Shown one piece after another: positions 7,711 to 14,640 of a stretch of 16,155 nt of DNA (within the stretch, counting starts at the first letter, position 1; every line of letters starts with the position of its first letter). Both the position numbers and the translations under genes were made by a program. Source of the stretch: CAYRZL01 sp964428795 (GTDB lineage Bacteria > Bacillota > Clostridia > Lachnospirales > Lachnospiraceae). The notes beneath the pieces were generated by a model that did no database searches, had not been told where the DNA came from, and saw only the letters and a list, made by a program, of their open reading frames with translations. The DNA is taken from NCBI GenBank assembly GCA_964428795.1, contig CAYRZL010000063.1, positions 1-16,155 on the forward strand, written 5' to 3'.

Positions 7711-8981
7711 GCGTTGTCACCTGCCTTAATAATATATCCACCGCTTGCCAAAATTCCGTCCGGATAATCTTCACTCTGTGTAACACCTGCAATCGCAGTG
7801 TTCTTTCCAACCTTCACCCCGGCAGGGATCACGGAATTTTCACCGATGGTAACAAGTCCGAAAGCATAGATGCTCTCTTTGTATTTATTCGGAACTTCAT
7901 CTCCGATACCAAGTACAACATTATCCTCAATGACAGTACCCTCTGCAATGATCGCTTTTTCAATGGTTACATTATCACCGATCACAACATCCTGCATAAT
8001 GATGGAGTCGCGGACAACGCTGCCTTTTCCGATCTGAACATTCGGTCCGATCACAGAGCTGTTTACCTCACCATATACCTCGGTACCCTCTCCGATGATA
8101 CTCTTCTCTACCTTGGAATCAGGAGACAGATACTGCGGTGCAATCGCATCACATTTTGTATAGATCTTCCAGTAATCCTCATAGAGATTGAACTCCGGAA
8201 TCAGGTCGATCAGCTCCATATTAGCCTCCCAATAAGAGCCTAAGGTTCCTACATCCTTCCAGTATCCGTTAAATTCATATGCAAAGATACGCTCGCCTTT
8301 ATCGAAGCAGTATGGGATGACATGCTTACCAAAATCGCAATCCTCAACATTTGCATTTGTGATCAGGGCCTCCCTGAGTGCCTTCCAGCTAAAAATATAA
8401 ATACCCATAGATGCCAGATTACTGCTCGGATGCTCCGGTTTCTCCTGAAATTCCTGGATTCTGTGTTCTTCATCCGCAACAACAATACCAAAGCGGCTCG
8501 CCTCCTCCATAGGAACCGGCATAACAGCAATGGTCACGTCTGCGTTATTCTCTTTGTGGAAGTCAAGCATCACATCATAATCCATCTTATAAATGTGATC
8601 TCCTGACAGAATCAGTACATACTCCGGATCATATCCGTCTATGTAGTTGATGTTCTGATAAATTGCGTTGGCAGTTCCGGAATACCATTCACTGCTTCCG
8701 CTCTTCTCATATGGCTGAAGGATTGTCACACCGCCATTGTTACGGTCTAAATCCCACGGGATACCAATTCCAATGTGCGTATTCAGTCTGAGTGGCTGAT
8801 ACTGAGTCAATACCCCCACTGTATCAATGCCTGAATTGATACAATTGCTCAGCGGAAAATCGATAATGCGATACTTACCGCCAAAAGCCACTGCCGGTTT
8901 TGCAACGCTGGAGGTCAGCACTCCCAATCTGCTTCCCTGTCCGCCTGCCAACAGCATGGCTATCATTTCCTTTCGGATCAT
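7707..8981 (-). CDS. glgC: Glucose-1-phosphate adenylyltransferase catalytic subunit
   Basis: A 424-residue ADP-glucose pyrophosphorylase, the committed step of bacterial glycogen synthesis: ATP plus glucose 1-phosphate gives ADP-glucose. Motifs seen are GGQGSRLG (13-20), WYSGTANAIYQN (99-110), the catalytic-Asp motif GDHIYKMD (127-134), and FQEKP (178-182). Hexapeptide repeats of a left-handed beta-helix run from about 290 to the end. The start is the ATG at 8981, seven bases downstream of AGAGGT; a GTG three codons earlier (8990) overlaps that ribosome binding site and is rejected. It is first in glgC-glgD-spoVG with an extended -10 promoter about 45 bp upstream and is divergent from murC. 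No glgA, glgB or glgP lies in the window. Confidence 0.96.
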   Translation of the reverse strand: MIRKEMIAMLLAGGQGSRLGVLTSSVAKPAVAFGGKYRIIDFPLSNCINSGIDTVGVLTQYQPLRLNTHIGIGIPWDLDRNNGGVTILQPYEKSGSSEWYSGTANAIYQNINYIDGYDPEYVLILSGDHIYKMDYDVMLDFHKENNADVTIAVMPVPMEEASRFGIVVADEEHRIQEFQEKPEHPSSNLASMGIYIFSWKALREALITNANVEDCDFGKHVIPYCFDKGERIFAYEFNGYWKDVGTLGSYWEANMELIDLIPEFNLYEDYWKIYTKCDAIAPQYLSPDSKVEKSIIGEGTEVYGEVNSSVIGPNVQIGKGSVVRDSIIMQDVVIGDNVTIEKAIIAEGTVIEDNVVLGIGDEVPNKYKESIYAFGLVTIGENSVIPAGVKVGKNTAIAGVTQSEDYPDGILASGGYIIKAGDNA

Positions 8982-9024
8982 GTCATTCACCTCTCATTTA
9001 TTTCTGTCAAACATTGCATGTATA

Positions 9025-9033
9025 ATTATATCA
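9025..9033 (-). promoter_or_regulatory. Extended -10 promoter of glgC-glgD-spoVG
   Basis: On the minus strand TGATATAAT is a perfect extended -10 (TGnTATAAT). No good -35 lies 16-18 bp upstream, consistent with an extended -10 promoter. Transcription would start near 9018, giving a leader of about 37 nt. Confidence 0.6.
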
Positions 9034-9118
9034 CACTTTTCCTTATGCGTACACCAATTTCCACAATTTTTTTTAAAAATTTTCAGTTTTTTGGGCATTT
9101 TACACAATGGTTTTTTAT

Positions 9119-9146
9119 TTGCAAAATCAAAGATATCCACTATAAT
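9119..9146 (+). promoter_or_regulatory. Promoter of murC
   Basis: TTGCAA (9119-9124) and TATAAT (9141-9146) are 16 nt apart, with a start near 9153 and a leader of about 27 nt ending in AAGGAAG before the ATG. The 9050-9115 region between the two divergent promoters is rich in T and A runs but holds no other feature I can support. Confidence 0.65.
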
Positions 9147-9179
9147 AATATAAGACAAAACATAAGGAAGGTTTTCTAC

Positions 9180-10559
9180 ATGTATAAAATTCAATTTAAT
9201 CAACCCATTCATATACATTTTATCGGCATAGGCGGCATCAGCATGAGCGGTCTTGCCGAAATTTTACTGCGTGCCGGCTTTACCGTATCCGGCTCCGACT
9301 CCAAAGAATCCAATCTCACCAAAAAACTGGTATCAGAAGGAGCACGGATCTTCTATGGGCAGCGCGCATCCAATATCCAGGAAGGCACTGATGTGGTCGT
9401 TTACACCGCAGCCATCCATCCGGACAACCCCGAGTGGAAAGCCGCTGCAGAAAAACAGCTTCCTATGCTGACCCGTGCAGAGCTTCTCGGGCAGATCATG
9501 GATAACTACAAACAATCCATCGCTGTAGCAGGAACACATGGCAAAACCACAACCACCTCCATGGCAGCACACATTTTGCTGGCAGCCGAAACAGATCCCA
9601 CCATATCAGTGGGCGGCATCCTGGATATTATTCACGGAAATATCCGTGTGGGCGGTTCCGATGTATTCCTTACGGAAGCCTGTGAATACACCAATAGTTT
9701 TCACCATTTTTATCCGAAATATAATATTATCCTGAATATTGAAGAGGATCATATGGATTTCTTTGAAAACCTGCAGGATATCCGAAATTCATTCCACCGT
9801 TTTGCGAAGAACACTGCACCGGATGGAGTGCTGATCCTGAATGATACCATCGAAGATCCCCAGGAGCTTTGCGCAGATCTTTCCTGCAGGGTAGTATTCT
9901 TCGGTCTGAAACCAGACAGTACCTACCGCGGGGACAATATTACATACGATGCCAACGGATGTCCGGCGTTTGACGTTTACTGCGCAGGAGCTTTGATGGG
10001 ACACATCCAGCTGCGCGTTCCGGGTGAACATAATGTATCTAACGCATTGGCTGCCATTGCTTTTGCAGCGGAGGCAGGCATCGAGAATGACGCTATCATC
10101 CGCGGACTGGAATCCTTCGGCGGCACGGAACGCCGCTTTGAACATAAGGGATGCTTAGGCGGTATCGAAATCATAGATGACTACGCGCATCATCCCACGG
10201 AGATACGCGCCACCCTTGCCGCTGCAAAAAATCATCCTCATGACCGGATCATCTGTGTGTTCCAGCCTCATACTTATACGAGGACCAAAGCTTTCTTTAC
10301 AGAATTTGCACAGGCGCTTTCCTCTGCGGACATTGTGGTTTTAGCGGATATCTATGCGGCACGGGAGACCGATACACTTGGAATCAGCTCCGCAGACCTG
10401 GCAGAAGCCATTAGGAAGCTGGGCACAGAGAGCCACTATTTCCCGTCCTTCGATGAAATTGAGAATTTTTTGCTAAAAAAATGTATAAACAATGACCTGT
10501 TGATAACTATGGGAGCCGGAGATGTATATAAAATCGGGGAAAAACTCCTCGGAAAATAA
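9180..10559 (+). CDS. murC: UDP-N-acetylmuramate--L-alanine ligase
   Basis: A 459-residue MurC, the ATP-dependent cytoplasmic ligase that adds L-alanine to UDP-N-acetylmuramic acid and so starts the peptidoglycan stem peptide. In order: the UDP-binding Rossmann motif FIGIGGISMSGLAEIL (14-29), the ATP loop GTHGKTTTTSM (118-128), EACEY (167-171), NIEEDHMDFF (186-195), GEHNVSNALAA (282-292), DDYAHHPTEI (333-342) and FQPHTYTRTK (361-370) in the C-terminal domain. Length is typical. The ATG at 9180 follows AAGGAAG and gives the expected N-terminus; the longer reading frame from 9018 is upstream DNA. It is divergent from glgC and ends 1 bp before the first DnaA box of the dnaD promoter region. Confidence 0.97.
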   Translation: MYKIQFNQPIHIHFIGIGGISMSGLAEILLRAGFTVSGSDSKESNLTKKLVSEGARIFYGQRASNIQEGTDVVVYTAAIHPDNPEWKAAAEKQLPMLTRAELLGQIMDNYKQSIAVAGTHGKTTTTSMAAHILLAAETDPTISVGGILDIIHGNIRVGGSDVFLTEACEYTNSFHHFYPKYNIILNIEEDHMDFFENLQDIRNSFHRFAKNTAPDGVLILNDTIEDPQELCADLSCRVVFFGLKPDSTYRGDNITYDANGCPAFDVYCAGALMGHIQLRVPGEHNVSNALAAIAFAAEAGIENDAIIRGLESFGGTERRFEHKGCLGGIEIIDDYAHHPTEIRATLAAAKNHPHDRIICVFQPHTYTRTKAFFTEFAQALSSADIVVLADIYAARETDTLGISSADLAEAIRKLGTESHYFPSFDEIENFLLKKCINNDLLITMGAGDVYKIGEKLLGK

Positions 10560-10560
10560 G

Positions 10561-10675
10561 TTATCCACATTATCCACATTATATGCAGCATTTTGCCGCC
10601 CAAATCATGTGGATAATTTTTTGTCGAATCTTTGCGCCTTCCACCGTTTTTTCCACATTATCCACGTTATCCACA
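10561..10675. promoter_or_regulatory. Cluster of six DnaA-box-like sites upstream of the helicase-loading operon
   Basis: Four perfect matches to the DnaA consensus TTATCCACA lie at 10561-10569 and 10570-10578 (plus), 10608-10616 (minus) and 10667-10675 (plus). Two one-mismatch sites lie at 10649-10657 (TTTTCCACA) and 10658-10666 (TTATCCACG). The first two abut head to tail, and the last three form an unbroken row of 9-mers. The cluster fills the gap after murC and ends about 37 bp before the -35 of the dnaD-type gene. DnaA-box clusters outside oriC are known in Firmicutes to control DnaA-responsive promoters or to titrate DnaA; which role applies here is inference. Confidence 0.88.
10569..10622 (+). 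terminator. Possible murC terminator built from two opposed DnaA boxes
   Basis: ATTATCCACAT (10569-10579) and ATGTGGATAAT (10607-10617) are perfect 11-bp inverted repeats around a 27-nt loop, and the stem runs into six T (10617-10622). The stem has only four GC pairs, so termination would be weak. The same bases are two consensus DnaA boxes, so the symmetry may come from protein binding alone. Confidence 0.4.
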
Positions 10676-10711
10676 TTTGGCTGCGATTTTTTTCCCACCC
10701 AAAAATTGCGC

Positions 10712-10740
10712 TTCTCAAGGGAAAATTTATGTGCTATACT
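10712..10740 (+). promoter_or_regulatory. Promoter of dnaD-dnaC
   Basis: TTCTCA (10712-10717) and TATACT (10735-10740) are 17 nt apart, with TG at 10732-10733 making an extended -10. The start near 10747 gives a leader of about 98 nt. The DnaA-box cluster ends 36 bp upstream of the -35. Confidence 0.62.
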
Positions 10741-10844
10741 TGTACAACATTGAAGATGAAATCCGGTTTCACCGGTATAAATTCCCTTATTTTCAGGTGT
10801 GCGAAGCACATCAAAGCTATTTTATAGAAGTGAGTGAACGAAAC

Positions 10845-11870
10845 ATGGCAGACATTACATTATACAATGACCAACCTTCGGCTGTCACATATGTGCCGAA
10901 CATATTTATCGACAAATATATGGTTCAGGCAAACGGAGATTATGTTAAGATCTTTTTATACCTTCTGCGGTGCATTAACACACCGGAAGGAACATCCGGT
11001 CATCGCTGTTCTATCTCCCACATGGCAGACTACTTTGATTATACGGAAAAGGATATTACCCGCGCCTTAAAATACTGGGAAAAAATGAATTTGCTCCGAT
11101 TGGAATACGACAGCCGGAAAAATCTGGCAGGCATATGTCTGCTGAGCACACCGGGGCAGTCGGAGCCGGAGGCAGAAAAGGAAGTGTCTGCGCCGCTGAA
11201 CAGGTCTGACATTCAGGAGCTTATATTTGTCACGGAGCAATATCTTGGGCGGACATTAAAGCCTACGGATCTGGACATCATTTTCTCCTGGCACGATCAA
11301 ATGGGGCTTTCCGCCGAACTGATTGAATTTCTGGTAGAAAAATGTGTGGAAAAAAACCATTCCAGCCTTTATTATATGAACAAAATTGCTCAGGAATGGT
11401 CCGATTTACATATTACGTCCGTTGAGGAAGCAAAAAAGACTATGGATCAAAACAGCAGTACCTATTACGCTGTATTAAAAGCGTTTGGTATCCGGGGGCG
11501 CAACCTGATTCCCTCAGAGCTCAAATATCTGAAAAAATGGTCTCAGACCCAGGGCTTCAGCGATGAAATGATTTCCCTTGCCTGCGGACGAACGATTCAG
11601 ACCATTCACGAACCGCGCTTTGAGTATGCGGATTCCATTCTGGAAAACTGGTTTAAGAACGGTATTCATCACACCGCAGACGTCCAGAAAGCAGACCTGG
11701 CTTACCAGGAGCGCAAACGAAGCAATCCTTCTTTTGCAGCTTCCGCCCCGAAAGAAGAAGGACGTACTGCCGCACCGGGCTCTACCCGTTTCAGCAACTT
11801 TAACCAGAGAGACTATGATTATCAGGATCTGGAACAGCAGCTTCTGACGCAATCCATCCAGCAGTCCTGA
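10845..11870 (+). CDS. dnaD: DnaD/DnaB-type replication initiation protein with two DDBH2 domains
   Basis: A 341-residue primosomal protein of the DnaD/DnaB superfamily, which in Firmicutes bridges DnaA at the origin and the helicase loader. The N-terminal region (about 15-100) looks like the winged-helix DDBH1 domain. Two DDBH2 repeats follow, about 119-195 and 205-285, each ending in the family YxxxIxxxW signature: Y177-I181-W185 and Y261-I265-W269. After a Ser/Ala/Pro linker the tail has RFSNFNQRDYDY and a short amphipathic end. One winged helix plus two DDBH2 domains is closer to Bacillus DnaB than to its single-DDBH2 DnaD. The ATG at 10845 follows AAGTGAG; a GTG at 10830 is possible. It is 13 bp ahead of the loader gene and behind the DnaA-box cluster. 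Confidence 0.92.
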   Translation: MADITLYNDQPSAVTYVPNIFIDKYMVQANGDYVKIFLYLLRCINTPEGTSGHRCSISHMADYFDYTEKDITRALKYWEKMNLLRLEYDSRKNLAGICLLSTPGQSEPEAEKEVSAPLNRSDIQELIFVTEQYLGRTLKPTDLDIIFSWHDQMGLSAELIEFLVEKCVEKNHSSLYYMNKIAQEWSDLHITSVEEAKKTMDQNSSTYYAVLKAFGIRGRNLIPSELKYLKKWSQTQGFSDEMISLACGRTIQTIHEPRFEYADSILENWFKNGIHHTADVQKADLAYQERKRSNPSFAASAPKEEGRTAAPGSTRFSNFNQRDYDYQDLEQQLLTQSIQQS

Positions 11871-11883
11871 AAAGAGGCAGATT

Positions 11884-12882
11884 ATGGCACTGAACAATGC
11901 ACAATATGAACAGATCATGAGAATTTATAATGAGAGGCAGCTTGAGGGCCGCCATCTTGCCGAAAAAAGACGGGCAGATATCCTTGCCAAAGCTCCCTCC
12001 CTGGCTGATCTGGAGCGGCAGATCGCCTCGGTCAGCGTAAGCGCAGGCCGCAGGCTTCTGGATGGAGATGAGACTGCTCTGGCAGGATTGCATGATACCC
12101 TCGATGCTTTAAGACAGCAAAAGGCTGACCTTATCCACTCTCTCGGCTTTCCGGCAGATTACCTGGATATTCCGTTTTCCTGTCCGGACTGCAAGGACAC
12201 GGGTTACATCGAAGGAATGCCCTGTCACTGCTTTAAGCAGGCTTGTATCGACCTTCTGTATGAACAGTCCCACTTACAATCCGTATTCCGTCAGGAAAAT
12301 TTTTCCATGTTTTCTCTGGAATACTACTCGAAGGAAGAAAAGGACCCTGCCACGGGCATTGACGCCTACTCCTTTGCAAAGAATGCTTATGAAAAATGCC
12401 GAAGCTTTGTAAAGAGCTTCGATAACGATTATCAGAATCTTTTTCTTCAGGGAAAAACCGGCGTCGGGAAGACGTTTCTATCCAACTGTATCGCAAAGGA
12501 ACTGTTGGACAGCGGACATTCGGTACTGTACTTTAGTGCGTTCCAGCTATTTGATCTGCTGGCAAAGCACACCTTTGGGAAAGCGCAAAATACGCAGGAT
12601 CTGGAAAACATCTATTCCTGCGACCTTTTGATCATTGACGATCTGGGAACCGAGCTGCCAAACACCTTTACCGTCTCACAGTTTTTCCTGTGCCTGAACG
12701 AGCGGATCCTGAGGAAAAAACCGGTCATTATTTCCACAAACCTGAATCTTCAGGATATTGCGGAAATCTATTCTGAACGGACGTCCTCCCGTATTACCAG
12801 CAGCTTTACGATTTTGAGGCTGTGCGGTTCGGACATACGGATTCAAAAAAAGTTAAAAAAGCCTTGTATTAAGAGTGTCTAA
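11884..12882 (+). CDS. dnaC: DnaI/DnaC-type replicative helicase loader
   Basis: A 332-residue AAA+ ATPase of the DnaC/DnaI family, which loads the hexameric replicative helicase during initiation and restart. An N-terminal helical region (1-95) with Arg/Lys-rich coiled-coil character is followed by a zinc-ribbon-like CPDC...CHC (C100, C103, C114, C116), as in DnaI. The ATPase core has Walker A GKTGVGKT (190-197), Walker B LLIIDD (248-253), sensor I IISTN (282-286) and an arginine-finger region SERTSSRI (297-304). Length is near DnaI (about 310) and above E. coli DnaC. The ATG at 11884 follows AGAGG, 13 bp after the dnaD-type stop, so the two are one transcript. Named dnaC by common annotation; function is closer to dnaI. 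Confidence 0.94.
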   Translation: MALNNAQYEQIMRIYNERQLEGRHLAEKRRADILAKAPSLADLERQIASVSVSAGRRLLDGDETALAGLHDTLDALRQQKADLIHSLGFPADYLDIPFSCPDCKDTGYIEGMPCHCFKQACIDLLYEQSHLQSVFRQENFSMFSLEYYSKEEKDPATGIDAYSFAKNAYEKCRSFVKSFDNDYQNLFLQGKTGVGKTFLSNCIAKELLDSGHSVLYFSAFQLFDLLAKHTFGKAQNTQDLENIYSCDLLIIDDLGTELPNTFTVSQFFLCLNERILRKKPVIISTNLNLQDIAEIYSERTSSRITSSFTILRLCGSDIRIQKKLKKPCIKSV

Positions 12883-12892
12883 ATGCTATAAT
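12864..12892 (+). promoter_or_regulatory. Extended -10 promoter of the PRPP synthetase gene
   Basis: TTGTAT (12864-12869) and a perfect TATAAT (12887-12892) are exactly 17 nt apart, with TG at 12884-12885 giving an extended -10. It overlaps the last codons and stop of the helicase loader gene. Transcription would start near 12899, with a leader of about 65 nt. No terminator separates the two genes, so read-through is also possible. Confidence 0.75.
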
Positions 12893-12963
12893 GCAGTGGC
12901 TTATTGATATTAAATGTAACCAAACAGATAAACTCAAGAAAAGATGATGGAGGAACTTTTCAA

Positions 12964-14148
12964 ATGCAAGAAGATGAACGAAACCTTGAAACCATACCAA
13001 CCGGTGCACTTGGTATCATTCCCCTGGAAAGCTGTAAAGAAATCGGCGAAAAAGTAGACAAGTATCTGGTCAGATGGCGCTGTGTGCGTGAGCACGAGCA
13101 TGAAGGAGACATCACCTTCAACGGATATATGAAAGACTCATATATCATAAATGCTGCCTGCCCCCGTTTTGGAACCGGCGAAGCCAAAGGTGTTCTGAAA
13201 GAATCTGTACGCGGTGCAGACCTTTTTTTACTGGTGGACGTGACCAACCACAGCCTCACCTACAAAGTATGCGGAAACATCAACCATATGTCTCCCGATG
13301 ACCATTATCAGGATTTAAAACGTATGATTGCTGCCATCAGCGGTAAAGCCCGCCGTATCAACGTGATTATGCCTTTCCTGTATGAAAGCCGCCAGCACAG
13401 ACGTACCGCAAGAGAATCCATGGATTGTGCGCTTGCGCTTCAGGAGCTTGTAAACATGGGTGTAGAAAATATTATTACATTTGACGCACATGATCCCCGT
13501 GTACAGAATGCAATTCCGGTCAGCGGTTTTGAATCCGTACAGCCTGCATATCAGTTTATCAAAGGTATTCTGGCAAATACGGACGACTTGCAGATCGACA
13601 GTGAGCACATGATGATCATCAGCCCGGATGAAGGCGGAACCGGACGTGCTGTATATCTGGCAAATGTCCTTGGTCTCGATATGGGTATGTTCTACAAACG
13701 CCGCGATTACAGCGTCATCGTGGACGGACGCAACCCCATCGTGGCACATGAGTTTCTAGGTTCTTCTGTAGAAGGAAAGGATGTTCTGATCGTAGACGAT
13801 ATGATCTCTTCCGGCGACAGCATGATCGATGTTGCCACCGAGCTGAAAAAGCGGAAAGCAAACCGTATTTTTGTCGTTTCCACCTTCGGTTTGTTCACCA
13901 ATGGGCTTTCCAAATTTGACAAGGCTGTAGAGGAGGGTCTGATTTACCGTGTCGTTACCACAAACCTGACTTACCAGAGTCCGGAGCTGCTCAGCAAACC
14001 ATATTATATCAACTGTGATATGAGCAAATACATTGCCTACATCATTGATACACTCAACCACGATACATCCATCAGCGATCTTTTAGACCCGTCTGACCGT
14101 ATCCAGCGTCTGGTTGCCGAATACAAATCGAATCAGAAAAACAAATAG
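12964..14148 (+). CDS. prs: Ribose-phosphate pyrophosphokinase, long divergent form
   Basis: A 394-residue PRPP synthetase family protein; classical members make PRPP from ribose 5-phosphate and ATP for nucleotide, His and Trp synthesis. Family landmarks are ESRQHRR (141-147, for YARQDR), DAHDPRVQ (174-181, for DLHAxQIQ), SPDEGG (220-225), YKRR (244-247) and the PRPP loop VDDMISSGDSM (277-287, where canonical enzymes have DDIIDTAGT). It is about 75 residues longer than the usual 315, with extra length before the first motif and at the C-terminus. The start is the ATG at 12964 with GGAGG 10 nt upstream; in-frame sequence from 12904 is leader. It follows the helicase loader with its own promoter and ends at a strong terminator. 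The altered ribose-5-phosphate loop leaves some doubt on activity. Confidence 0.88.
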   Translation: MQEDERNLETIPTGALGIIPLESCKEIGEKVDKYLVRWRCVREHEHEGDITFNGYMKDSYIINAACPRFGTGEAKGVLKESVRGADLFLLVDVTNHSLTYKVCGNINHMSPDDHYQDLKRMIAAISGKARRINVIMPFLYESRQHRRTARESMDCALALQELVNMGVENIITFDAHDPRVQNAIPVSGFESVQPAYQFIKGILANTDDLQIDSEHMMIISPDEGGTGRAVYLANVLGLDMGMFYKRRDYSVIVDGRNPIVAHEFLGSSVEGKDVLIVDDMISSGDSMIDVATELKKRKANRIFVVSTFGLFTNGLSKFDKAVEEGLIYRVVTTNLTYQSPELLSKPYYINCDMSKYIAYIIDTLNHDTSISDLLDPSDRIQRLVAEYKSNQKNK

Positions 14149-14195
14149 AAAAAAACGGATATGTCTGAATCTCAATCAGACATATCCGTTTTTTT
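14149..14195. terminator. Bidirectional terminator between prs and the HPr-like gene
   Basis: A perfect 20-bp stem, 14149-14168 and 14176-14195, surrounds a 7-nt loop. Seven A at one end and seven T at the other make it symmetric. It begins directly after the prs stop and ends 12 bp before the stop of the convergent gene, so it should end both transcripts. Confidence 0.95.
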
Positions 14196-14207
14196 CTACA
14201 TTTCATG

Positions 14208-14462
14208 CTATTCACAAATCAGGAAACGCTCCATGGCAGCCAGTGCCTCTGTCTCATCTTCCCCATTGGTTTCAATGCATACATCCATTCCTTTATGCGG
14301 ATTAAATGCCATAATGCCCATAATGCTTTTTGCGTTGATTCTTCTGTTGTCATTGATCAGTACGATCTTACTTCCATACTGGCAGGCAACCTGCACCAGC
14401 TCTGCCACCGGATTCTCATACTTCTTTTCAACATCAGATACAACTACATTTTTTTTATTCAT
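14208..14462 (-). CDS. HPr-family protein lacking the active-site histidine (Crh-like)
   Basis: An 84-residue HPr-fold protein. In the PTS, HPr carries phosphate on His15, and in Firmicutes HPr kinase also phosphorylates Ser46, turning it into a CcpA cofactor. Aligned without gaps to Bacillus HPr, residues 15-18 are YENP instead of HARP, so both His15 and Arg17 are lost, while the regulatory-site region NAKSIMGIM (43-51) with Ser46 is intact. This is the pattern of Bacillus Crh (Gln15, Ser46), which works only in carbon regulation. The ATG at 14462 follows GGAGG; upstream in-frame codons are non-coding. It stands alone between a bidirectional terminator and the glutamate dehydrogenase gene. 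Fold is certain; Crh-like function is inferred. Confidence 0.85.
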   Translation of the reverse strand: MNKKNVVVSDVEKKYENPVAELVQVACQYGSKIVLINDNRRINAKSIMGIMAFNPHKGMDVCIETNGEDETEALAAMERFLICE

Positions 14463-14490
14463 GCTAAAATACCTCCGTCTCATACACACG

Positions 14491-14496
14491 ATTATA
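14491..14496 (-). promoter_or_regulatory. Candidate -10 box of the HPr-like gene
   Basis: A perfect TATAAT on the minus strand lies about 30 bp upstream of the ATG, which would leave a leader of roughly 22 nt holding GGAGG. The expected -35 region (TCTCTT or TTCTCT) is poor. The rest of 14497-14594 contains nothing else I can support. Confidence 0.42.
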
Positions 14497-14594
14497 CTAT
14501 AGCCCAATTCTGAAAGAGAAACAAGCACCCATTTGCAAAACTGTCAATTTTAACAACACTTACATTTTTAAATCTTTTCTTTAACTATTTTTGC

Positions 14595-14627
14595 ACAAAA
14601 AGAAGCTCCAATGGAGCTTCCTTTTGT
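14595..14627 (-). terminator. Terminator of gdhA
   Basis: GAAGCTCC (14602-14609) and GGAGCTTC (14613-14620) form a perfect 8-bp stem with an AAT loop. ACAAAA (14595-14600) and TTTTGT (14622-14627) extend it past one mismatch. On the minus strand the stem is followed by TTTTTGTG. It lies 14 bp after the gdhA stop. Confidence 0.82.
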
Positions 14628-14640
14628 ATGTATTTGTTTT

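Noticed and set aside
9021..9030. A plus-strand TATAAT inside the self-complementary TATAATTATA as a second, divergent promoter.
   Set aside because: No suitable -35 and no gene start at the right distance; the murC promoter at 9119-9146 is better.
9056..9064. ATTTCCACA upstream of murC as another DnaA box.
   Set aside because: It has two mismatches to TTATCCACA and stands alone in T-rich DNA, so it is expected by chance.
9018..9179. N-terminal extension of MurC by 54 residues.
   Set aside because: It lacks a ribosome binding site, holds two divergent promoters, and MurC proteins begin at the residues coded from 9180.
10561..10740. The DnaA-box cluster as the chromosomal origin itself.
   Set aside because: No dnaA, dnaN, recF, rpmH or rnpA is nearby, no clear DnaA-trio or unwinding element follows, and gene orientation flips back to minus at 14208. 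A regulatory or titration cluster is more likely.
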